A stretch of 64,000 nt of DNA from CAVSRC01 sp963782045. GTDB taxonomy: Bacteria > Pseudomonadota > Alphaproteobacteria > Rhizobiales > Kaistiaceae. The position numbers were made by a program, and so were the translations under genes. Below the pieces are notes generated by a model. That model had not been told where the DNA came from, did no database searches, and saw only the letters and a program-made list of their open reading frames with translations. Shown here piece after piece: positions 33,353 through 41,677 of this stretch (the first letter of the stretch is position 1; every line of letters starts with the position of its first letter). The stretch spans positions 434,001 through 498,000 of the forward strand of contig CAWAIR010000006.1 in assembly GCA_963782045.1 (NCBI GenBank), written 5' to 3'.

Positions 33353-33412
33353 GGGCGCCTCAGGATGAGGCCCCTTTTTAGCCCGGCCCGCCCCGGGCGC
33401 CTCAGGATGAGG
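33353..33412. repeat. Short direct repeat, two copies of GGGCGCCTCAGGATGAGG
   Basis: The 18-mer occurs exactly at 33353-33370 and 33395-33412, separated by 24 bp. It is part of the 262-bp non-coding region between lemA and the next minus-strand gene. The repeat looks like a common alphaproteobacterial intergenic sequence with internal CCTCA/TGAGG dyad symmetry. Confidence 0.7.
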
Positions 33413-33435
33413 CTTTGGGGCCGCCGCCGAGCCGG

Positions 33436-33471
33436 AGGGTGGGTTACGGCGCAACGCCCCGAACCCACCCT
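33436..33471. repeat. Palindromic intergenic hairpin
   Basis: AGGGTGGGTT (33436-33445) pairs perfectly with AACCCACCCT (33462-33471). It lies 13 bp beyond the stop of the minus-strand gene at 33484 and may end its transcript. The sequence resembles GTGGGTT-type dispersed palindromes seen widely in this group. Confidence 0.6.
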
Positions 33472-33483
33472 ACAATTTGCCGG

Positions 33484-34197
33484 CTAGCCGAACTTCAGGA
33501 AGAGCTTCGAATAAGGCACCTTGAGCCCGTCGAGGGCACTCTTCGCTGCCGCCGGGTCGTCCGCCCGGGCCGCGGCGCCGAGCGCGGTGACGCTGTCGTT
33601 CATGCCGGCGAGCAGCGGCTTGTAGGCGGGATCGGCCGCTTCCGCCGGCGGGTGCGCGGCAATATCGGCGGCGAGCCAGGCGAGCACCGCTGTGTCCTCG
33701 CGCAAGCTCCCCAGCCCGGCCGTGTCGAAGCCGCCGTAGTCCCGGCCGAGAATCTCTTCCATCTTGGCGTGGTAGGCGTTCATGCGGTCGGAGAAGCCGA
33801 CGATGCCGTTCCGCTCATGCAGGCCGCCGATCTCGCCGCGGATCGCTTCCAGCGTTTGGTGGGCCTCAGGCAGCTTGCCGGCGGCGACCGCACCGGCAGC
33901 GTCGTCGGCAATCGCGGCGACCTTGGCGAGCGTCGCGGCATAGGCGGGATCGTCGGCATATTGCGGCGGCGGCGTGGGGTTGGCCGCCGCCAGCGCCGCC
34001 CATTTCTGGCGGAACGCGTCGACCGTCTTGACGGCTGCCTCCGGCTTGTTGGCGTTGGTTTGGAAGAGGGCGCCGCGATAATCGGCATAGGCGCCGCGCA
34101 GGGCGGTCTCGAAATCGGATACCGGTCCGGCGGCGGCGCTGCCGACGAGGCCGACGGCCAGCGCGGTGGCGGCAATCAGGCGGGAAAGCATCATCAT
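33484..34197 (-). CDS. Exported hypothetical protein
   Basis: A 237-residue protein with a signal peptide (MMMLSRLIAATALAVGLVGSAAAG) and an almost fully helical mature part. The segment HERNGIVGFSDRMNAYHAKMEEIL (about residues 130-153) is its most distinctive part. I see no CxxCH haem motif and no catalytic motif. The start at 34195-34197 is the first of three Met codons and has GGAG upstream. It is divergent from the cupin gene. No function is proposed. A periplasmic four-helix-type protein is a guess. Confidence 0.7.
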   Translation of the reverse strand: MMMLSRLIAATALAVGLVGSAAAGPVSDFETALRGAYADYRGALFQTNANKPEAAVKTVDAFRQKWAALAAANPTPPPQYADDPAYAATLAKVAAIADDAAGAVAAGKLPEAHQTLEAIRGEIGGLHERNGIVGFSDRMNAYHAKMEEILGRDYGGFDTAGLGSLREDTAVLAWLAADIAAHPPAEAADPAYKPLLAGMNDSVTALGAAARADDPAAAKSALDGLKVPYSKLFLKFG

Positions 34198-34368
34198 GGT
34201 GGCTCCAGAATTGGGTGAATATTCCATTCTATGAATATATACGTCGGTCGGCGACGATCCCTACGGCTCGCCGCGGCGGTCCATGGCCTTTTCGCGAAAG
34301 TCTTAAGAAGGCGGCAGGGTTGGCGGTGCTACCGGGGAGGCACGAAACCCGTTCGGGAGGCCCGTCTG

Positions 34369-34794
34369 ATGCTCCGCGTCGCGCTGATCGCTTTCCTCGC
34401 CCTGCTGCCGGCGGCTTCGGCCTCGGCCGAGCAGGCGTATTCGCCGAAGGTCGAGGTCACGCCGCTGCTGGCGACCGGCGAGACGACCATCGGCCAGCCG
34501 CTCGCCTATCCTCCCGGCAAGCCGCAAGTGACAGCGGTCATCGTCACCATTCCACCGGGCGGCGAGACCGGCTGGCACGAACATCCGGTGCCGCTGTTCG
34601 GATACATGCTCGACGGCGTGCTCACGGTCGACTACGGCGACAAGGGCGTTCACGTCTACAAGCCCGGCGACAGCCTGATGGAGGCGATGAACTGGCCGCA
34701 TAACGGCGCCAACAAGGGCGACACGCCGGTGCGCATCCTCGCTGTCTATCTCGGCGCAGAGGGGATTCCCAATTCCAAGCCGGTCGTGAAGTGA
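34369..34794 (+). CDS. Exported cupin-domain protein
   Basis: A 141-residue protein with a signal peptide (MLRVALIAFLALLPAASASA) and a single cupin barrel. Metal-ligand motif 1 is GGETGWHEHPVPLFGYMLDG (His-x-His, about residues 66-85), and motif 2 is HVYKPGDSLMEAMNWPHNG. GGGAGG at 34355-34360 fits ATG 34369 better than the upstream in-frame ATG at 34231. The substrate is unknown. Genes of this type are often annotated as cupin domain-containing proteins of unknown function. Confidence 0.85.
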   Translation: MLRVALIAFLALLPAASASAEQAYSPKVEVTPLLATGETTIGQPLAYPPGKPQVTAVIVTIPPGGETGWHEHPVPLFGYMLDGVLTVDYGDKGVHVYKPGDSLMEAMNWPHNGANKGDTPVRILAVYLGAEGIPNSKPVVK

Positions 34795-34826
34795 GGCTGG
34801 CAACGACGCGCCCATGAGTCCACGAC

Positions 34827-36650
34827 CTAGAGCGGGGCGACGGCGAAATCTTCCGGCGGCGCGCCGGCGCGATGGCGCGCCATCATGCGCATGTACGCCG
34901 CCTCGATCTGGCGCGTCTGGCGCGCGGTGTCGAAGAGCGGAGAGCGTCGACAGGTGGCGGCAAGCTTCGCCCTGACCTTGGCGAGCGCCGCCGGATTCAT
35001 CGCCAGCTCGAGGGCAAGCGCCTCGTAGGCCTCGGTGGAGGTGGTGACCAGTTCCGACATGCCGGCGGCATGGAGCAGGCTGGCAGCGACCCGGCCGGCA
35101 AATGCCGCGCCGAGGCGCGTGATCACCGGCAGCCCCATCCACATGGCGTCACAGGCGGTGGTGTGGGCGTTGTAATAGAAGGTGTCGAGGAAGAGGTCGG
35201 CATGGTGGTGGCGCGTCAGGTGGGCCTCGATGCCGATGCGCGACGCGAAGACCAGCCGTGCGGGCGCCACGCCGCGCGCCGCGGCCTCGCGGCGAAGATT
35301 GGCCGAGAAGTCACGGCTGCTGTCGAGCAGCCAGAGGACGCTGCCCTCCACGGCGCGGAGCAGGCGCATCCACACCTCGAAGACGTCGGCGGTGACCTTG
35401 AAGCCGTTGTTGAAGCAGCAGAAGACGAAGCCAGCCGCGGGCAGGCCATGGTCCACGCGCCGGTCGATCGCCGCCGGTGCCGGGGCGCCGTCGTCGGTGA
35501 TGAAATAGGTCTCCGGCATGAAGACGATCGATTCGGAATAATGCGGCCGGTCGGCCTCGGGCAGGACGATGCGATCGGCGAACAGATAATCGATCGCGTC
35601 GATGCCGGAGGTTCCCGGATAGATGAGGCAACTCGCTTGGATCGGCGCCGGACGCATCGCAAAGACCTCGGGGCGGGCGTGGGCGATGTGGGTGTTGAGG
35701 TCGACCGCGATATCGACTTCGCGCTCGCGGAGCAGCGCCGCGAGCGCGGCATCGTCCATGGTGCCGGCCTCGACGAAATGCTCGAAGGCCTTCTCCAGCC
35801 GCCGGCGGATCGGGCTGCCGTCCGACGGCCGTGTCGCCACCGCAATCGTCTCGAAGCGGGAACGGTCATGCCGCGCGAACAGGCCGGCCATCAACAGCGC
35901 CGTCGGGTGGATGCCGAAATCGGCGCAGACATAAGCCAGGCGGATGCGGTCGTGGTCGTAGCGCTCGCCGTGCCACAGCGGCTCGTGCGGCCTGATCTGC
36001 CGGGTTGACCAGGCGCGGGCGCAGGCGAGCTGGTCGGCTGGGGTCGAGGGGAACGACAGCAGCTGGAACGGCCGCGCGGCGGGAATGCCCTTCCGCACAT
36101 CGGCAAGAAGGGCCGCCCAGTCGGCCTGGAGGCCGGCCCAGTCACCGCCATTCATGCGCGCGTGGACGAAATCGCCGCGGAGATTTTCGATGTCGGGCCT
36201 CGCCGCGAGCGCCCTGCGATAGGCAGGCAGCGCCGCGTCATAGCGCTTCATCTCGGTCAGCGACCGCGCCAGGGCTGCCCAGGCCTCGGCATCGTCGGGC
36301 GATGCCGCCGTTGCGCGCTCGAGCGCTGCCACGGCTTCCGGGAAACGCTCCAGCAACATCAGGCAGTTGCCGGCGATCCACAGGGCCTGCGCGTTGCCCG
36401 GATCGAGCGCCAGCACCTTCTCGGCGAGGGCCAGCGCCTCGTCCTTCTTCTCCTGCTTGAAGAGTGCCGCCGCCAGGTTGGTGAGGACGGAGGGGCGGTC
36501 GGGGACCAGCGCCAGCGCCGCGCGCAGGCGCTCTTCGGCGCCGACATGGTCGTCGGCGTCGGCACGTTCGAGCGCCTCGAAGAACAGGGCTTTGGCGCGT
36601 TCGATGTCGGCGGGCGTCGGGGTGGTAATCTCGGGATTCCAGCGTTTCAT
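34827..36650 (-). CDS. TPR-containing glycosyltransferase 41 (SPINDLY/OGT-like)
   Basis: A 607-residue protein. The N-terminal TPR units (about residues 15-165) include the segment AEAWAALARSLTEMKRYDAALPAYRRAL. The GT41 catalytic region (about 215-595) has RLAYVCADFGIHPTALLMAGLFARHD, the AMRPAPIQASCLIYPGTSGIDAIDYLFADR segment, FCCFNNGFKVTADVFEVWMRLL, a LVFASRIGIEAHLTRHHHADLFLDTFYYNAHTTACDAMWMGLPVIT donor site, and MSELV. Eukaryotic and bacterial relatives attach O-linked sugars to proteins using nucleotide sugars. Flagellin in this locus would be one possible acceptor, but that is speculation. It is divergent from the sulfotransferase gene. Confidence 0.88.
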   Translation of the reverse strand: MKRWNPEITTPTPADIERAKALFFEALERADADDHVGAEERLRAALALVPDRPSVLTNLAAALFKQEKKDEALALAEKVLALDPGNAQALWIAGNCLMLLERFPEAVAALERATAASPDDAEAWAALARSLTEMKRYDAALPAYRRALAARPDIENLRGDFVHARMNGGDWAGLQADWAALLADVRKGIPAARPFQLLSFPSTPADQLACARAWSTRQIRPHEPLWHGERYDHDRIRLAYVCADFGIHPTALLMAGLFARHDRSRFETIAVATRPSDGSPIRRRLEKAFEHFVEAGTMDDAALAALLREREVDIAVDLNTHIAHARPEVFAMRPAPIQASCLIYPGTSGIDAIDYLFADRIVLPEADRPHYSESIVFMPETYFITDDGAPAPAAIDRRVDHGLPAAGFVFCCFNNGFKVTADVFEVWMRLLRAVEGSVLWLLDSSRDFSANLRREAAARGVAPARLVFASRIGIEAHLTRHHHADLFLDTFYYNAHTTACDAMWMGLPVITRLGAAFAGRVAASLLHAAGMSELVTTSTEAYEALALELAMNPAALAKVRAKLAATCRRSPLFDTARQTRQIEAAYMRMMARHRAGAPPEDFAVAPL

Positions 36651-36825
36651 CGAGCGGATCCGGCACCTGCGACCGGCCGGCGCGCCACCCTACCGCAAAA
36701 CGACGGGGCTCAGGAGATCCTCCGCCCGAGTTCGCCGAGGTCTGGTGTTCCGAGTTTCCGATCTGTCCTGTTTGCGCTATCGACAGCGCCATCAAGGCGC
36801 AAGGAACAAGCGGAGTGAAGTCGCC

Positions 36826-37701
36826 ATGCAAGTCCGCAGAGGCATCGTGTGGGTCGCGTCCTATCCCAAATCCGGGAATACCTGGATGCGCGTCTTCCTC
36901 TACCACCTTGTGCGCATCGTCGGGGGCCACGAAGGCGATGCCGACGACCTCAACAACCTGCAGCGAATCGGCGGGGCGGCGGCGGGGCGCATCGACCTCT
37001 TCGAACGCTTTCTGGGACGACCGGCTTTCGGCGCGCCGTTCGAACAGATAGCGGCGGTTTCCGCGAAGGTTCAGGCGGCCATCGCGGCGGAAGCCGACGG
37101 TATCGTTTTCAGCAAGACACATGCCGCCCTCGGCGTCGCCGCCGGCGTTCCGACCATCGACATGGCCTCGACCGCCGGCGCCATCTACGTCGTGCGCAAT
37201 CCGCTCGACATCGTTGCGTCGCTGAGCGCCCATTTTGACCTTTCGCTGGACGAGGCCATCGACCGGATGGGCATGGAAAATTGCGTTTTCAGCCCCAGCA
37301 GCGCGCTTGCCCCCGAATTCTGGGGGTCGTGGAGCCAGAACGTCGCGAGCTGGACCGGACAGCAGAATGCGGGAATCATGCCCGTGCGCTACGAGGACAT
37401 GTTGTCGATGCCGAAGGCAGTCTTCCGCGCGGTGGCGAACTTCGTCGGCCAGCCGGCGACCGACCAGCAACTGAGCGTCGCGATTCGCCTCTCCTCGTTC
37501 AAGCGCCTCAAGGATATCGAACGGGAAAGCGGGTTTTCGGAAGCCGTTCGCGAAGGACAGCCGTTCTTCCGCGAGGGACGCGCCGGCGGCTGGCGCAAGG
37601 TGCTATCGAAGGAGCAGATCCGGCGGGTCGTCATGAGCCACCAGGACCAGATGCGCCGGGTCGGCTATCTGAGCGACGAATTGATGCGCGAGATTTCCTG
37701 A
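36826..37701 (+). CDS. Sulfotransferase family protein
   Basis: A 291-residue enzyme expected to transfer sulfate from PAPS. The 5'-phosphosulfate loop YPKSGNTW is at residues 13-20, the FSKTHAAL segment follows, and the 3'-phosphate-binding motif YVVRNPLDIVAS is at about residues 122-133. A C-terminal GGWRKVLSKEQIRRVV corresponds to the PAPS-binding GxxGxWK-like region. The acceptor is unknown. Its setting next to TPR-glycosyltransferases suggests modification of a surface glycan or glycoprotein (inference). The ATG at 36826 is chosen over much longer in-frame starts that overlap the GT41 gene. Confidence 0.87.
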   Translation: MQVRRGIVWVASYPKSGNTWMRVFLYHLVRIVGGHEGDADDLNNLQRIGGAAAGRIDLFERFLGRPAFGAPFEQIAAVSAKVQAAIAAEADGIVFSKTHAALGVAAGVPTIDMASTAGAIYVVRNPLDIVASLSAHFDLSLDEAIDRMGMENCVFSPSSALAPEFWGSWSQNVASWTGQQNAGIMPVRYEDMLSMPKAVFRAVANFVGQPATDQQLSVAIRLSSFKRLKDIERESGFSEAVREGQPFFREGRAGGWRKVLSKEQIRRVVMSHQDQMRRVGYLSDELMREIS

Positions 37702-37864
37702 GGCGCTGCTCAATCGACAGCCCGAGGACGATGGTCGGGTCGCGCGCCGAGCGTCGGGCTCACGTGCAGCGGTGAACACGCCATCATCAAGGCCCGCCCC
37801 GACGGCTGCTCCCCGAACGGGCGCTGCCCAGGCCGGTCTGCTTCATCCGAAAAACGTCAGACAC

Positions 37865-37900
37865 AAAAAACCCTCCGCTGCGAAGGCAGCGGAGGGCTTT
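37865..37900 (-). terminator. Rho-independent terminator of the porin gene
   Basis: An 11-bp perfect stem, CCCTCCGCTGC (37871-37881) with GCAGCGGAGGG (37886-37896), and loop GAAG. On the minus strand it is followed by six T residues (A6 at 37865-37870). On the plus strand a CTTTT follows, so it could also stop sulfotransferase transcripts. Confidence 0.9.
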
Positions 37901-37946
37901 TGGTGCCGCCGGCCCCCGATGACGGAGGCCGACGAACAAGCTTTGA

Positions 37947-39092
37947 CTACCAGTCGCGCTCCAAGCGGACCTTCACGCCCCAGGTACCCGACGAGGCCGT
38001 GTTGACCTTGCTGTAGGTGCCCTCGACGCCGGCGAAGAAGTTGGTGACCGGAGACCAAATCAAGTCGCCGATGACCTGGTAGGCGTTCGACGCCGCAACC
38101 GTGATCGTGCCAGTGCTGGCCGACTGGTTGTAGTAGCCGAAGGTCACGTCGGACCGCAGGGTCGGAGCCCACATGTGCCGGAACGACGCTGCCATGCTCC
38201 ACACGCTGCCCGACGAGCCCAATCCGGGGCCGGTGCTGGCGGCGAACTTCATGACTTCGTTCTGAGCCCAAGCCGCCTTCAGCATCAACTGATCGCCGGG
38301 GGCAATCGAGTCGAGCTTGAAGGTCGTGCCCAACTGGATACCGAAGCCGGAGCCAGCATTCGTCTCGGCGAAGCCGCCGGACAGCTTCGCTGACCAGTTG
38401 CCCTGTGCCCAAGAGATGTTGCCGACGAGGTTCGGCATGCTGTAGCTCGACGACAGGCCCGTGCCCCAGCGGTAGCGCGGATCTTCGATGCCGAGCTGAA
38501 GGCCGAAGCCACTCATCGCCCAGGTCAGACGGACCTGATTGGTGGCGTTATCCGAGTCGTAGTTGGTGCCGTCGAGGGTGAAACCGCCCGAGTAGTCGTA
38601 GATCGACCCAGTCTTACCAACCAGGAGCATGCCGAGCTCGAGGTAGGCTTCGTCGAGGTCGGCGAGCCGGTTGCCGAGGATGGTGTCGGTGCCGCTGGTC
38701 GCCGAGGTGTACTCGACCTTGTTGCTGGCGTCGCTCGGGTTCGACACGGCTTCAAGGGCCAGATAGCCAGTGAGCGGGCCGTACTCGGTCATCGACTTGG
38801 CAGTGGCGGTCAGGTAGGCCTTGGTGCCCATGTCCCAAGACGCGCTGTGTTGGCTCGAGGCGCTCTTGGCCCAATCCTGAGCCGTGGAGCTGTGGAAGTT
38901 GACGTCGAACCGGACGTAGCCACCGATCTTCAGGCAGGTGTCGGAGCCCGGGATGTACCAGTAGCCAGCGCCGAATGCGTCGCAGATCTTGACGTAGTCG
39001 ACCGGCTCGGCAACCGACAGATCGGCCGCCTGAGCGCCGCCAACCACCGCGAAGGCGGCTGCGGAGCTGAGAAGTAGGGTCTTAAGCTTCAT
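37947..39092 (-). CDS. Porin, Rhizobiales Porin_2 type
   Basis: Outer-membrane trimeric beta-barrel porin of 381 residues. The signal peptide (MKLKTLLLSSAAAFAVVGGAQA) is followed by the family signature AEPVDYVKICDAFGAGYWYIPGSDTCLKIGGYVRFDVN, including the conserved Cys pair. Amphipathic beta strands alternate through the protein. The C-terminus VKVRLERDW ends in aromatic Trp rather than the usual Phe, an acceptable BAM signal. AGGAGAG precedes the ATG at 39090-39092. The open frame reaching 39443 has no signal-peptide support upstream. Confidence 0.93.
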   Translation of the reverse strand: MKLKTLLLSSAAAFAVVGGAQAADLSVAEPVDYVKICDAFGAGYWYIPGSDTCLKIGGYVRFDVNFHSSTAQDWAKSASSQHSASWDMGTKAYLTATAKSMTEYGPLTGYLALEAVSNPSDASNKVEYTSATSGTDTILGNRLADLDEAYLELGMLLVGKTGSIYDYSGGFTLDGTNYDSDNATNQVRLTWAMSGFGLQLGIEDPRYRWGTGLSSSYSMPNLVGNISWAQGNWSAKLSGGFAETNAGSGFGIQLGTTFKLDSIAPGDQLMLKAAWAQNEVMKFAASTGPGLGSSGSVWSMAASFRHMWAPTLRSDVTFGYYNQSASTGTITVAASNAYQVIGDLIWSPVTNFFAGVEGTYSKVNTASSGTWGVKVRLERDW

Positions 39093-39592
39093 GTGATCTC
39101 TCCTCGCCCCCCGAAGGGAACCTATTCGTCCTCGTGCCGAAGAGTCCCTCCGGTCACAGCCGGCAACTTCCACCGATTTGCCGGTCCCTGCAACAGCGAA
39201 CGGCTGTTCTGTGCTATTTCGGTGGGGTCTGTGGCCTGCGTGCCACAGGTCGCGCAAGCCGGGCGCCGGGCATGCCTGGCAAGTGGCGGCATCTCTGGGT
39301 TCTACAGCAATTTCGCGCCTCAGGCGCGGGTTGACCGGTTGGTGCAACCAGGGCGAGGTCGTGGTCGGGATGACAGGCGCTGTTTCCGGCCGAAACCGCC
39401 GCAAAATCGGAAAACGCTGCCCTGTCGTGTGGTCATTGGACATCTTCCAGATTGTTCTCCGCTCGACCTGTCAGCCATCGCAGTGTCGCTCCTCGACGCA
39501 GGCAGCGGGCCGCCATGTCATCGAATGTCACCAAGTGTCTTCAACAGCTCGGACGGGATGATTCGTCTGGTCCGCTCGGCTAGGGTCAATGC
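39093..39592. other. 500-bp intergenic region upstream of the porin gene and the first TPR-GT gene
   Basis: This non-coding region separates divergent genes and must hold both promoters. I see small inverted repeats, CCGGCAA/TTGCCGG (39160-39166 with 39178-39184) and AACAGC/GCTGTT (39192-39197 with 39203-39208), in the probable porin leader. No convincing ORF, RNA gene or strong promoter consensus is apparent by eye. Confidence 0.5.
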
Positions 39593-41629
39593 ATGAACAA
39601 CGGCATTCAACCTCCCGGACAAGCGGCTGCGAGCGCGCTGCCCAGCATCTTGGGTGCGGCGGTGAGAAGCATACAGAGCGACCGCCTCGACGAGGCGGTC
39701 GCCGTGCTGCAGTCGGCCGCCGGCGTGGCGCTGAAGGACCCGGTCGGCCGCAACATCATGGGCGACATCCGGCTGCGCCAGGGGCGGGCACGCGAGGCGC
39801 TGCGCGAATTCGATGCGGCGATCAGGCTGGCGCGCGGCTTCCCCGAGGCGCACTGCAACCGCGGCGTGGCGCTGCAGGCGCTCGGCCGGCTCGCCGATGC
39901 GCTGGCTGCCGAGGACAGGGCGCTGGCGCTGCGCCCGAACTACGCGACGGCGCATTTCAACCGCGGCAACATCCTGAGAGACCTCCATCGTCTGGACGAC
40001 GCCATCGTCGCCTACGGCAGGGCGCTGACCGCGCAGCCAGCCTATCCGGAGGCGCTGGTCAATCGCGGGATGGTGCTGGTCAGCCGGAGCAAATCCTTCG
40101 ATGCGCTGAAAGACTTCCGCCAGGCGCTGGCCCTGCGGGCGGACTACGCCGAGGCCAGCGTCGGCGCAGCCATGGCCCACAGCCAGCTCAGACAGGTGCC
40201 CGAGGCCCTGGCGGAAATCGACAGGGTGCTGGCGGACGAGCCGGCGCGGCGGGACGCCCTCCTGGCAAAGGCCGAGATTCTGCGCGAGGCCAAACGCGCG
40301 GACGAGGCCCTGGCGATCGCGGACATGCTGCTCGCCGGCAACCCGGCGGACGCCACGGCCCATGTCAGCCGAGCCAACATACTGGGGAAGCTGAGGCGGT
40401 ACGATGAGGCGCTGGCCGCGGCGGACGCTGCCATAGCTCTGGCTCCAAAGGATCACGAGGCGCATCTGGCCCGCGGCATAGTCCTGACCCAGCTCGCCCG
40501 CCACGACGAGATCTGGAAGGCGCTGGATGTGGCCGAGCGTCTGGGCGCCACTGGAATGCGGCTGCACCAGGCGCGGGCGATCGCGCTCGGCAACGTCGGC
40601 CGCACCAAGGAGGCGCGGGCTGCCTATGAGCGCATCATAGCGGACGATCCGGACGACGCGTCGGCGCACTACTATCGCTCGATGGTCTTCCTTGTCGAAG
40701 GCGACTTCGAAAGGGGCTGGGCCGAACACGAGTGGCGGCTGAAGGTGCCGACATTCAACCGGCCCCAGTTGCTCAAGGTGGCGCCGTTGTGGCAGGGCGA
40801 GGACGCGACCGACAGGAAGGTGCTGCTCTATTCGGAGCAGGGCGCCGGCGATACCATCCAGTTCGTACGCTATGCCCCGCTGGTCGCAGCGCGCGGCGCC
40901 CGCGTCTCCCTGGTCGTGCACGAATCGCTGCGTAGGCTTTTCGCCGCCAACTTCCCTGGCATGGACGTCAGCAACGATGTCGGCCTGCGCACCGGCTTCG
41001 ACTACCAGGTGCCGCTGATGAGCCTCCCGCATGTCCTCAAGACGGACACGGAAGAAGCAGTTCCCCGCGACGTGCCCTATCTCGCCGCCGATGCGGAGCG
41101 CGTGACCAAATGGGCGGTGCGTCTCGGCAGCGAAGGATTCAAGGTCGGCATCGGCTGGCAGGGCAATGCCCAATTTGCCGCCGACCATTTCCGTTCGATC
41201 CCGCTGAAGGCCTTCGCGCCGCTGGCCGCGGTGCCCGGCGTGCGGCTGATCAGCCTGCAGGCGCTGTGGGGGCTCGACCAGCTCGATGACCTGCCGGAGG
41301 GGATGACGGTGGAGACCCTCGGCGAGGAGCTCGTCAACAACCCGGACGGCTTCCGCGAGATGGCGGCGATCATGGCCAATCTCGACCTGATGATCGTATC
41401 GGATTCGGCGCCGGCGCACCTGGCCGGCGCGCTCGGACGGCCGGTGTGGGTGGCGTTGAGCCGGCACGCGGACTGGCGCTGGCTCACTGAGCGCGGCGAC
41501 TCGCCCTGGTACCCGACCATGCGGCTCTTCCGCCAGACGACGGCGGGAGACTGGGCGGGGCTGTTCGGCGACATTGCCGCAGAGCTTGCCGGGGAAGCAC
41601 TGGCGTTCCCGGCGGCGGAGCGCGGTTGA
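39593..41629 (+). CDS. TPR protein with C-terminal GT9-like glycosyltransferase domain, paralogue 1
   Basis: A 678-residue protein. Residues 15-385 form about ten TPR units (such as PEAHCNRGVALQALGRLADALA and AHFNRGNILRDLHRLDDAIVAYGRAL). Residues 400-665 form a GT-B-type domain with LLYSEQGAGDTIQFVRYAPLV, GFKVGIGWQGN, VRLISLQALWGLDQL and SDSAPAHLAGALG, similar to heptosyltransferase/GT9-like modules attached to TPRs. Paralogue 2 follows after 48 bp, with a nearly identical C-terminal half. Role and acceptor are unknown. Cell-surface or protein glycosylation is likely. Confidence 0.82.
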   Translation: MNNGIQPPGQAAASALPSILGAAVRSIQSDRLDEAVAVLQSAAGVALKDPVGRNIMGDIRLRQGRAREALREFDAAIRLARGFPEAHCNRGVALQALGRLADALAAEDRALALRPNYATAHFNRGNILRDLHRLDDAIVAYGRALTAQPAYPEALVNRGMVLVSRSKSFDALKDFRQALALRADYAEASVGAAMAHSQLRQVPEALAEIDRVLADEPARRDALLAKAEILREAKRADEALAIADMLLAGNPADATAHVSRANILGKLRRYDEALAAADAAIALAPKDHEAHLARGIVLTQLARHDEIWKALDVAERLGATGMRLHQARAIALGNVGRTKEARAAYERIIADDPDDASAHYYRSMVFLVEGDFERGWAEHEWRLKVPTFNRPQLLKVAPLWQGEDATDRKVLLYSEQGAGDTIQFVRYAPLVAARGARVSLVVHESLRRLFAANFPGMDVSNDVGLRTGFDYQVPLMSLPHVLKTDTEEAVPRDVPYLAADAERVTKWAVRLGSEGFKVGIGWQGNAQFAADHFRSIPLKAFAPLAAVPGVRLISLQALWGLDQLDDLPEGMTVETLGEELVNNPDGFREMAAIMANLDLMIVSDSAPAHLAGALGRPVWVALSRHADWRWLTERGDSPWYPTMRLFRQTTAGDWAGLFGDIAAELAGEALAFPAAERG

Positions 41630-41677
41630 ACAGGGGCTGCACCCCGACCAAGGTTGTTGAGGACGCGGCAGGTCGCG

